Source: an uncultured Streptococcus sp. (GTDB lineage: Bacteria; Bacillota; Bacilli; Lactobacillales; Streptococcaceae). Taken from it: a stretch of 5,956 bases of DNA. The stretch is taken from assembly GCA_900755085.1 (NCBI GenBank), contig CAAEFF010000053.1, forward strand, positions 1 through 5,956, written 5' to 3'. The notes under the pieces were generated by a model. The model was not told the origin of the DNA and searched no databases. It worked only from the letters and a program-made list of their open reading frames with translations. The number at the start of each line of letters is the position of its first letter. Position 1 is the first letter of the stretch. The translations under genes were made by a program, and so were the position numbers. Below, piece after piece: positions 1-4,979 of this stretch.

Positions 1-80
1 TCATAATCAATTACTATAAGAGCTAGCATTCCTGCAAATAATCCAAAAATTGTAAAAATAACTATCAAAAATTTTTTCAT
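1..80 (-). CDS. N-terminus of a membrane-anchored or secreted protein (partial)
   Basis: The ATG lies at 80-78 and the frame stays open to the left edge, giving 26 residues that begin MKKFLIVIFTIFGLFAGM. Two lysines followed by about 20 hydrophobic residues indicate a signal peptide or N-terminal membrane anchor. No lipobox cysteine is visible in the part present. A weak AAAGG lies 8 nt before the ATG, and a TATAAT box lies about 67 nt upstream. The family cannot be told from this fragment. The gene is separated from its minus-strand neighbour by a terminator and probably starts its own transcript. Confidence 0.6.
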   Translation of the reverse strand, partial: MKKFLIVIFTIFGLFAGMLALIVIDY

Positions 81-146
81 AATGAGTACCTTTACTTATT
101 TTTCTCCAATGAAATCTTTCATCACTTTGGAACTGCTTTCATTAGT

Positions 147-175
147 ATTATATCATGAAGTATTCTTTATTTTTA
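147..175 (-). promoter_or_regulatory. Probable promoter of the left-edge gene
   Basis: On the minus strand a perfect TATAAT lies at 152-147. The -35 position (175-170) reads as an A/T-rich hexamer without a clear TTGACA match. The start of transcription would fall near 141, leaving a 5' leader of about 60 nt. A cre-like site lies just upstream of the -35 region. Confidence 0.45.
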
Positions 176-183
176 TTTTTTTG

Positions 184-197
184 TGTAAGCGTTTTTA
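184..197. promoter_or_regulatory. Candidate cre (CcpA) site
   Basis: TGTAAGCGTTTTTA fits the Gram-positive cre pattern TGNAANCGNWNNCA at every defined position except the C near the 3' end, which is T here. It is centred roughly 50 nt upstream of the inferred transcription start of the left-edge gene. A CcpA site there could activate or repress. This is motif evidence only. Confidence 0.35.
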
Positions 198-202
198 TAT
201 TA

Positions 203-242
203 GTAAATAAAAAGTGACTGCAATAGTTCAACTGCAATCACT
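203..242 (-). terminator. Rho-independent terminator of the 103-aa gene
   Basis: On the minus strand AGTGATTGCA (242-233) pairs with TGCAGTCACT (222-213) over 10 bp including one G-U pair, with a 10-nt loop, followed by TTTTTATTTAC. It lies about 30 nt after the stop codon at 274 and ahead of the promoter of the next gene. Confidence 0.75.
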
Positions 243-273
243 CGTTCAATGTGAGATAAAAAATAATAAAGGA

Positions 274-585
274 TTATTTAATCTTATGTTTGTTCATCTT
301 TTCTTCAAAGATGGCTGTCATAATCTTGCGGAGCTCTTCTCCTTCTTTTTCAGGAAGTTCTCCTTGACGTTTTGCCACAGCATAGAGTTCAGGGTATTGC
401 TTGGCTACACGCTCAACTGTCTTTGTGGTCGCATGCCCTCTGACAAAGAAAGGAATGCGTTTGATCCATTCTTGTGGTACAAGGTCAAGCAACTTCTTCG
501 CCGCTTCTTTATCAGAAATCTCAGCTGTGCTCAATCCTTGCTTGATTTGTTCTTGTTCTTTTTCTGTAAAATCTTTTAATTCCAT
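274..585 (-). CDS. Uncharacterised 103-aa cytoplasmic protein
   Basis: This is a complete small protein of 103 residues with no signal peptide or membrane segment. It is rich in Lys and Glu and probably mostly helical: residues 6-35 and 78-100 are charged helical stretches. Its most distinctive piece is a central W-I-K-R-IPFFVRG run (residues 40-50). That run recalls the small PCP_red-type helical motif (rIPffvR), but the match is too short to assign a family. The start is supported by GAGGAG about 7 nt before the ATG and by a good sigma-A promoter 33-61 nt upstream. It lies 110 nt downstream of the amylase gene with no clear terminator between them, so it may also receive read-through from that transcript. 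It ends at its own hairpin terminator. I do not recognise its function. Confidence 0.75.
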   Translation of the reverse strand: MELKDFTEKEQEQIKQGLSTAEISDKEAAKKLLDLVPQEWIKRIPFFVRGHATTKTVERVAKQYPELYAVAKRQGELPEKEGEELRKIMTAIFEEKMNKHKIK

Positions 586-617
586 AGTAAACTCCTCATT
601 TGTTTATCTAAGGACAC

Positions 618-646
618 ATTATACACCTATGGAGGGGAATGTACAA
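618..646 (-). promoter_or_regulatory. Sigma-A promoter of the 103-aa gene
   Basis: On the minus strand a TTGTAC -35 box (646-641) is followed by exactly 17 nt and a perfect TATAAT (623-618). Transcription would start near 612, about 26 nt before the ATG and just ahead of the GAGGAG site. Confidence 0.75.
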
Positions 647-695
647 CTAAAGGATTTCGGAAAATAGCACACAAATGCGTCCATTAGAAATAGTT

Positions 696-2453
696 TTATA
701 CGTTTAGCTCTTCTCTATAAATAACAAATCCATTTGGCTGAATGATCAATCGATCATCAGAAATTCTTCCATGGCTGATCAGATCTGCTTGTTCTCTTTC
801 TAGGACAACGTTTTTCTTGGAGTGGTTAAAGTAGGCTTTGAGAATGTGGCCTTCATGCTGCCATTCTACTGACACCACATCCGGCTCTACTTCTTTCAGA
901 CCCACTTTACCATGCTGGATCAACTCTGCCACTTCTTTTCGTAGCTGGATCAAATCCTTCATAAAGTTCAGCATATCATTGTCCGCTGACACGCGCTCCC
1001 AAGGCATGACACGACGACAATCTGGGTCTGGACCACCAATGAGGGCTAGCTCTGTTCCATAATAGATACAGGGCGTTCCGCGTTGCAGATAGAGGAAGGC
1101 GAGGGCAGACTTGACAGACTGGAGATCGCCTTTAGCCGTCGTCAGGATACGCTCTGTATCATGCGAGTCTAAGAGGTTAAACATAACCTCAGAGATTTGT
1201 TGCCTATAGTACATAGACTGGCTATTGATCTCCCAAATGAAGCGTTGGGTCTCCTTATGCCCCCGCAGAAAATAATCCTTGATACTTTCAGAGAGGGGGT
1301 AGTTCATCACTGCATGGAACTCATCGCCCTTGAGCCATGGTTGGGACGAATGCCAGATTTCTCCGAGGATATAGAGATCCGGCTTCTTGGCTAAGACCGC
1401 CTTACGGAAATCCCGCCAGAATTGATGGTCAATTTCATTGGCCACATCCAGTCGCCAAGCATCAATATCAAACTCTTCAATCCAGTAAGTCGCAACCTTC
1501 AAGAGATAGGCCTTCACCTCAGGATTAGCCGTATTGAGCTTAGGCATAAAGCCCGCAAAGGCAAAAGTATGGTAAGACAAGTCGCGACTATTCCACAGAT
1601 TTTCTGAGGAGACAGGAAACTCTTTAATATGGAACCAGTCCTTGTAAATCGAATCCTCCCCGTATTTGACCACATCCTGCCATTGGGGTGAATCATAACC
1701 AATATGGTTAAAGACGGCATCCAGCATAATCTTCATCCCACGCGCATGGGCCTCTTTCAATAACTGGCGGAAGGTCTCCTTATCACCAAAATGTCGATCA
1801 ATTTCAAAATAGTCAATGGTATCGTACTTGTGGTTGCTCGGAGATTCAAAAATCGGGCAAAGATAGAGCCCTGTAATTCCTAACTCCTGCAAGTAGTCCA
1901 GATGATCGATGATCCCTTGCAAATCACCACCAAAGAAATCCAATACTTGAGGAGCAATAGAGGCATCCCAAGGACGAACACCTTCTGGGGAAATGGCTGG
2001 ATTCCCATTGGCAAAGCGCTCAGGAAAAATCTGATACCAAATCGTCTGCGCCACCCAATCTGGAACAGCACACCCATCAATCTCATGGATAAAGGGAAGC
2101 TTAAAGCCGTTCATGACAAAGTCCAGGTTCTCCTCGGTGTAGGCTGCCACACCCCGATCCCCATACAAGACCTTCTCTCCCGCTGTGTCCTCTAATTCAA
2201 AGAGGTACTGGATCCGGGCATGGCGGACAGATACCGACACTTGCCAATAATCAAAGAGGTCGTCGGTCGTCACCTTGTCCATTTCCTTAGTTGCCTCATA
2301 AAGATCCTCTATAAAAATAAAGGGATCCCCATAGTGCAAGACAATTCGTTTGATATCTTCTTTCTTGGTCCGGATGCGAATGTGAAGCTGGCCGTCCTTA
2401 TAAAGATAGGCGTACTCCGATTCAGGCCGGTGATAAATCGCTGTTAATTCCAT
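696..2453 (-). CDS. Neopullulanase / maltogenic-amylase type glycoside hydrolase (GH13_20)
   Basis: This 585-aa enzyme of the alpha-amylase family very likely cleaves alpha-1,4 bonds in maltodextrins, cyclodextrins or pullulan inside the cell, since no signal peptide is seen. Residues 1 to about 120 form a CBM34-type N-terminal domain. The catalytic barrel begins near W133-FPERFANG. Conserved regions are all present: DAVFNH (245-250), DAWRLDVANE with nucleophile D336, LGEIWH with acid/base E365, and LLDSHD with D432. MPKLN (303-307) and VANE are typical of subfamily GH13_20. About 90 C-terminal residues form the usual beta domain. The length is normal for the family and nothing looks broken. 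An AGGAG lies 9 nt before the ATG. A TTGCAA-17-TATACT promoter and a cre site lie upstream, so carbon catabolite repression is likely. Exact substrate preference cannot be read from the sequence. Confidence 0.92.
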   Translation of the reverse strand: MELTAIYHRPESEYAYLYKDGQLHIRIRTKKEDIKRIVLHYGDPFIFIEDLYEATKEMDKVTTDDLFDYWQVSVSVRHARIQYLFELEDTAGEKVLYGDRGVAAYTEENLDFVMNGFKLPFIHEIDGCAVPDWVAQTIWYQIFPERFANGNPAISPEGVRPWDASIAPQVLDFFGGDLQGIIDHLDYLQELGITGLYLCPIFESPSNHKYDTIDYFEIDRHFGDKETFRQLLKEAHARGMKIMLDAVFNHIGYDSPQWQDVVKYGEDSIYKDWFHIKEFPVSSENLWNSRDLSYHTFAFAGFMPKLNTANPEVKAYLLKVATYWIEEFDIDAWRLDVANEIDHQFWRDFRKAVLAKKPDLYILGEIWHSSQPWLKGDEFHAVMNYPLSESIKDYFLRGHKETQRFIWEINSQSMYYRQQISEVMFNLLDSHDTERILTTAKGDLQSVKSALAFLYLQRGTPCIYYGTELALIGGPDPDCRRVMPWERVSADNDMLNFMKDLIQLRKEVAELIQHGKVGLKEVEPDVVSVEWQHEGHILKAYFNHSKKNVVLEREQADLISHGRISDDRLIIQPNGFVIYREELNV

Positions 2454-2498
2454 CTGTCTCGTCTCCTACTATACTCTCTTTTATCATTTACCGTTTTA

Positions 2499-2512
2499 TG
2501 CAAACGATTCCA
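2499..2512. promoter_or_regulatory. cre site (CcpA operator) of the amylase gene
   Basis: TGCAAACGATTCCA fits TGNAANCGNWNNCA at every defined position on both strands. It lies just downstream of the -10 box (2530-2525), at about +6 to +20 of the inferred transcript. This placement normally gives CcpA repression when preferred sugars are present. Confidence 0.7.
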
Positions 2513-2524
2513 TAAACTATTTCT

Positions 2525-2553
2525 AGTATACTACTTTATAAAAACCTTTGCAA
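2525..2553 (-). promoter_or_regulatory. Sigma-A promoter of the amylase gene
   Basis: On the minus strand TTGCAA (2553-2548) is separated by 17 nt from TATACT (2530-2525). Transcription would start near 2518 and leave a leader of about 65 nt that contains the cre site. Confidence 0.65.
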
Positions 2554-2605
2554 GATGCTGAGAGATAATTTTAGATTACTAGTTTTTAAGATTGTAATGC
2601 AACAT

Positions 2606-2628
2606 AAAAAGCCCAGCAATTGGGCTTA
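2606..2628 (-). terminator. Rho-independent terminator of the Fic module
   Basis: On the minus strand AAGCCCA (2627-2621), loop ATTGC and TGGGCTT (2615-2609) are followed by a run of Ts. The hairpin lies about 78 nt beyond the Fic stop codon. Its 22-nt core is identical to the terminator at 3566-3587. From here to the Fic stop (2629-2704) I see nothing else. Confidence 0.75.
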
Positions 2629-2704
2629 AAGATTTTTGTTGAAGCAATGACTTTACCTTATAAGCATCACTTTATACTGTTTCCTACTAAAATATACTAC
2701 AGAT

Positions 2705-3316
2705 CTATATTTCTGTTAATAGTTTATTGAACAGTTGTTCGAGCTTACTAGTATCTCCATAAACTGTTCCATCCATATATAAGTGATAGATATCATCATC
2801 TAAACCAATTGAAATTTCACATTCATAGCCTTTCATCAAAGCTAAAGAACGGATAACTTCTCGTTGAGTACGACCATTTCCTTCTCGAAATGGGTGAAAA
2901 TAATTTAGATTATCTAATATCTCAGCTAAACTTTTACAAATCTCAATTTTATTATTTGCGTTAAGTAAATAGTTTGAAAGCAAAGTATTTAAAAATTTTT
3001 CTGCCATATCAAAAGATTGAACTGGCATAAAAGCATTTCCACTTTTAGAGATATTTACTTGACGGTATTGACCTGCCCAAGTATACATTCCTTCAAAAAG
3101 AAACTTATGAATCTTTAAAATATCTGAAACAGTATTTACTTCAATTGGATTAATAAACAGTTTTAAACTTTGGCTTGCTACTAAACGATATTCTAATTCT
3201 CGTGCTTTAGTATCATTTTTCTCATTAAATTTATTTATGAGAACAGATGAATGGGGATAGGTGTATAAATTATCAGGGTCTATATAATCATACCCATCAT
3301 ATATTTTTCTGACCAT
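2705..3316 (-). CDS. fic: Fic-domain adenylyltransferase, toxin of a Fic/VbhA-type module
   Basis: This 203-aa protein is a compact Fic enzyme expected to transfer AMP from ATP to a hydroxyl side chain of a target. Related FicT/VbhT toxins modify GyrB and ParE; the target here is inferred only. The complete active site HPFREGNGRTQR spans 141-152: catalytic H141, acidic E145, the phosphate-binding GNGR (146-149), and R152, the arginine usually engaged by the inhibitory glutamate. The flap GQYRQVNISKSGNAF (82-96) and the preceding LFEGMYTWAG are typical. There is no signal peptide. The inhibitory (S/T)xxxE(G/N) helix is absent from the protein itself, as expected for a class I Fic whose inhibitor is a separate protein. 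I chose the ATG at 3316-3314, with AGGAG 7 nt upstream, inside a TAATG overlap with the antitoxin gene. The gene is markedly AT-rich compared with its neighbours. Confidence 0.9.
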   Translation of the reverse strand: MVRKIYDGYDYIDPDNLYTYPHSSVLINKFNEKNDTKARELEYRLVASQSLKLFINPIEVNTVSDILKIHKFLFEGMYTWAGQYRQVNISKSGNAFMPVQSFDMAEKFLNTLLSNYLLNANNKIEICKSLAEILDNLNYFHPFREGNGRTQREVIRSLALMKGYECEISIGLDDDIYHLYMDGTVYGDTSKLEQLFNKLLTEI

Positions 3317-3492
3317 TATCCAACTCCTAATGCAACTGCCTCTTCTCTCAGTCGCTCCACGTCTTCTACCGTGGGATGCCATCCTTCAATCATATTGGTG
3401 CTCAGAGCAAACCAGACACTCTTAAATACCTTTTTGTTGTCAAAAATCACACCCATAATCATCATTTTTTCTTTATCTACATCTAAGGTCAT
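3316..3492 (-). CDS. VbhA-like Fic antitoxin (58 aa)
   Basis: This short complete gene encodes 58 residues starting MTLDVDKEKMM. It contains ALSTNMIEGWHPTVEDVERL (residues 29-48). T32-x3-E36-G37 matches the (S/T)xxxE(G/N) motif by which class I antitoxins such as Bartonella VbhA insert a glutamate into the Fic active site and block productive ATP binding. The spacing after the motif, with a Pro three residues on and then an acidic helix, also resembles VbhA. Its stop TAA shares one base with the Fic ATG (TAATG), so translation is probably coupled and the antitoxin is made first. GGAGG lies about 7 nt before the ATG and an extended -10 promoter lies just upstream. GC content around the motif is near 48%, well above the toxin gene. 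The assignment rests on motif and context. Confidence 0.82.
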   Translation of the reverse strand: MTLDVDKEKMMIMGVIFDNKKVFKSVWFALSTNMIEGWHPTVEDVERLREEAVALGVG

Positions 3493-3511
3493 ATTCTACC
3501 TCCGTTCTATT

Positions 3512-3520
3512 ATTATAGCA
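3512..3520 (-). promoter_or_regulatory. Extended -10 promoter of the Fic module
   Basis: The minus strand reads TGCTATAAT at 3520-3512, a perfect TG-n extended -10. No good -35 box stands 17 nt upstream, which extended -10 promoters tolerate. Transcription would start near 3506, only about 14 nt before the antitoxin ATG, so the leader is short and holds little beyond the GGAGG site. Confidence 0.65.
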
Positions 3521-3565
3521 TATTTTCAATCATTTTAGTTCTCCTATTTAGTACTTACCCTACAC

Positions 3566-3588
3566 AAAAAGCCCAGCAATTGGGCTTT
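3566..3588 (-). terminator. Rho-independent terminator of the nuclease gene
   Basis: On the minus strand AAAGCCCA (3588-3581), loop ATTGC and TGGGCTTT (3575-3568) make an 8-bp stem running into TTTTTGTG. It begins 24 nt after the nuclease stop codon and separates the nuclease transcript from the Fic promoter. Confidence 0.8.
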
Positions 3589-3611
3589 CTCATTATCATA
3601 ATAACTGTTCC

Positions 3612-4631
3612 TCATTCCTTACTTGTATGGCGCTTTCCAAGACTTAGCGCTTGCTCTTCTGACATCTGAACCACCTTAGAAAAATTAGTATTGCGAGGCA
3701 TACTGTCCAAAGAGTACCAATAAACATCCGCACTCCCATTTCTGGCTACATAAACTACTGGAGCCAGTTGACGAGTTGGTGCTGCAGGCTCGACAGGTTG
3801 AACGGGCTGTGCAGGCACTACTGGCTGACTCGGTTGAGGGGCTTGACTTGGTTGCGTCTCTACAGAAGGGCTGGCTGGTTGTGGTTGACTACTTGGTTCT
3901 GTCGGCACTAAAGATGGCTTGGCAGTCCCCTTCAGATAGTCAATGGTCGCATTCTTAGAGTAGTTGTCCAAGGTAACGGTGGTAATCCCATAAGCATCTA
4001 CTGACTCTTTGGGACTACTTAAATTGATTGGTAGAAGGTTGCCATCTCGATCAATTCCTACATATTGCAAGGTCACCTGCCGAGGAATTAATTCATCACC
4101 AGTATAGACCGGAGTCACCTTGTAGTCTAACCAGTAATTTGGGTGGGTGGCTAGCCAGCTATCAAGTCGTTTCTCGTAGTAGAACATGCCCTCCACATTG
4201 CTATCCGCTGTCCCTTTATAATTCCCTGTATTGGTCCAGGCAGTTAGAGGAACCAGATTTTTCCCTTCATTGGTCAAACCACTAAACTGATAGCCAATCA
4301 AATGCCCTCTATGGAACAACCAGGCCTTCTTTCCTTTATTTCCATAAGCAATCTTATAATTGTGCCAGCCAACCGGATTATAGCTGAGACGTGGTTCTCT
4401 TTTTTTCTTTGGCTCATCCTTGTCCTGCAGCTGAATATGAGCGGAGGTCGCACGACCCAAATGATCAAACTCACCAAGAACGAGCTGCTTGTTACCAGTA
4501 AAAGGTAGCAGGTTAAGACTCTGGTAATCGAGTCCAGTTTGCTCAGCTTGAGCCCCTTGAACAACGACCAATGACATAAAAACCAAGACGATCGCAACAA
4601 TAACATTTTTCAAAAACCGTTTTGTAACCAT
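3612..4631 (-). CDS. Secreted DNA/RNA non-specific endonuclease, EndA-like
   Basis: This 339-aa protein has a Sec signal peptide (residues 1-29, cleavage likely after AQA) and a beta-beta-alpha-metal nuclease domain (about 45-235) of the EndA/NUC1 type. Aligned by eye with pneumococcal EndA, the motif is HRGHLIGY with general base H110. N125 and N134 (in NLVPLTAWTN) and E153 (in YYE) match the EndA residues N182, N191 and E205. The usual DRGH is HRGH here, so H107 replaces the Asp. A Pro/Gln/Ser-rich linker (about 238-285) joins a C-terminal module of about 50 residues (YVARNG...YWYSLDSMP...GKRHTSKE). There is no LPXTG anchor or second membrane segment, so it is probably released, or held through the C-terminal module. 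Likely roles are degrading extracellular DNA, escaping DNA traps or feeding on nucleotides. AGGAG lies 6 nt before the ATG. It ends at its own terminator. Confidence 0.88.
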   Translation of the reverse strand: MVTKRFLKNVIVAIVLVFMSLVVVQGAQAEQTGLDYQSLNLLPFTGNKQLVLGEFDHLGRATSAHIQLQDKDEPKKKREPRLSYNPVGWHNYKIAYGNKGKKAWLFHRGHLIGYQFSGLTNEGKNLVPLTAWTNTGNYKGTADSNVEGMFYYEKRLDSWLATHPNYWLDYKVTPVYTGDELIPRQVTLQYVGIDRDGNLLPINLSSPKESVDAYGITTVTLDNYSKNATIDYLKGTAKPSLVPTEPSSQPQPASPSVETQPSQAPQPSQPVVPAQPVQPVEPAAPTRQLAPVVYVARNGSADVYWYSLDSMPRNTNFSKVVQMSEEQALSLGKRHTSKE

Positions 4632-4660
4632 GATAAACTCCTGTATTACTATCTAGTATT

Positions 4661-4669
4661 ATTATAGCA
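4661..4669 (-). promoter_or_regulatory. Extended -10 promoter of the nuclease gene
   Basis: The minus strand reads TGCTATAAT at 4669-4661, with no convincing -35 box at the right distance. Transcription would start near 4655, about 24 nt before the ATG. The core plus following bases (TGCTATAATAATA) is identical to that of the Fic module promoter. Confidence 0.6.
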
Positions 4670-4838
4670 GAAAAAACAGTTACAAATAAATAGCTTTTAG
4701 AAATTATTTTATGCTATTTTTTATTACTACCAGACTATCTGGGATTTCAAAATATTATTTTAAATTCTATTCATCATTCAATTTGAATGTATGATAAAAT
4801 AACTAAAATAATGCTAAAAATCAACGTTAAAACGATAA

Positions 4839-4964
4839 ATGCCACGCAAAGTAGCAAAAATAATGAGAATGCAACTTCTACTTGCTTGTGCTGTAATCAT
4901 CGTTTATTCTATACTAAAATCAGTCATATTGCTACTTTATGACAAATTACATCATAAAATATAG
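4839..4964 (+). CDS. Possible 41-aa hydrophobic peptide (doubtful)
   Basis: An ATG at 4839 opens a 41-codon frame starting MPRKVAKIMRMQLLLACAV. Basic N-terminal residues are followed by two hydrophobic stretches (about 13-23 and 27-34) and a polar end DKLHHKI, like a one-pass membrane peptide. It stops 15 nt before the regulator ATG, right where the regulator's GAGGAGG begins, as a leader gene would. Against it: there is no clear SD before either candidate ATG (4839 or 4854), and the best regulator promoter lies inside it. It could be chance or a remnant. Confidence 0.25.
   Translation: MPRKVAKIMRMQLLLACAVIIVYSILKSVILLLYDKLHHKI
4886..4915 (+). promoter_or_regulatory. Candidate promoter of the regulator gene
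   Basis: TTGTGC (4886-4891) is followed by 18 nt and TATACT (4910-4915). Transcription would start near 4922, giving a leader of about 58 nt that contains the TCATA/TATGA half-sites and the GAGGAGG ribosome binding site. Confidence 0.5.
4923..4958. promoter_or_regulatory. Candidate operator: TCATA/TATGA half-sites at 14-nt spacing
   Basis: TCATA (4924-4928), TATGA (4938-4942) and TCATA (4952-4956) alternate in orientation with starts exactly 14 nt apart. Together they form two overlapping inverted repeats, GTCATA-N9-TATGAC and TTTATGA-N9-TCATAAA. They lie immediately after the inferred transcription start and before the regulator's RBS, a natural place for autorepression. A further TCATA at 4971-4975 lies between RBS and ATG but is out of register. 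Binding is inferred. Confidence 0.4.
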
Positions 4965-4979
4965 AGGAGGTCATACAAC

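Larger units (their letters stand above)
2606..3587. repeat. Pair of identical 22-nt terminator repeats flanking the Fic module
   Basis: The same 22 bases, AAAAAGCCCA then GCAATTGGGCTT, occur at 2606-2627 and 3566-3587 in the same orientation, starting exactly 960 bp apart. Loop as well as stem is identical. The unit between them holds the antitoxin promoter, the antitoxin gene and the Fic gene. The repeats work as terminators, but they could also serve as short homology for loss or exchange of the module. Confidence 0.7.
4632..4979. other. Divergent intergenic region between nuclease and regulator
   Basis: These 348 bp hold the nuclease promoter and RBS on the left and the regulator promoter, half-sites and RBS on the right. 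Between them are three inverted repeats: AAATAGC/GCTATTT (4688-4694 and 4713-4719), CCAGA-CTA-TCTGG (4730-4742) and CATTCAA-T-TTGAATG (4775-4789). None is followed by a convincing T-run, so they look more like protein-binding sites than terminators. A 41-codon ORF (4839-4964) also lies here. The DNA is very AT-rich. Confidence 0.5.

Noticed and set aside
214..579. Plus-strand ORF of 121 codons
   Set aside because: It is antisense to the 103-aa gene and its terminator, starts with GTG inside the terminator stem and encodes a low-complexity Phe/Leu/Cys-rich product. It is a shadow frame.
401..667. Plus-strand ORF of 88 codons crossing the intergenic region
   Set aside because: It runs antisense through the start and promoter of the 103-aa gene, and the minus-strand gene has much better signals.
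1902..2195. Plus-strand ORF of 97 codons inside the amylase gene
   Set aside because: It is a mirror frame of a strongly conserved GH13 coding region and has no family features of its own.
3317..3382. Longer Fic protein starting at 3382 (22 extra residues, Arg-rich start)
   Set aside because: The extension overlaps the antitoxin gene, its composition does not resemble the Fic N-terminus, and I see no clear RBS before it. The ATG at 3316 has AGGAG at a good distance and a coupled TAATG overlap.
2606..3587. Insertion sequence or integrated mobile element bounded by the 22-nt repeats
   Set aside because: No transposase or integrase lies between them, and each repeat is a working terminator in the correct place after a gene. 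Terminator duplication explains them better than element ends.
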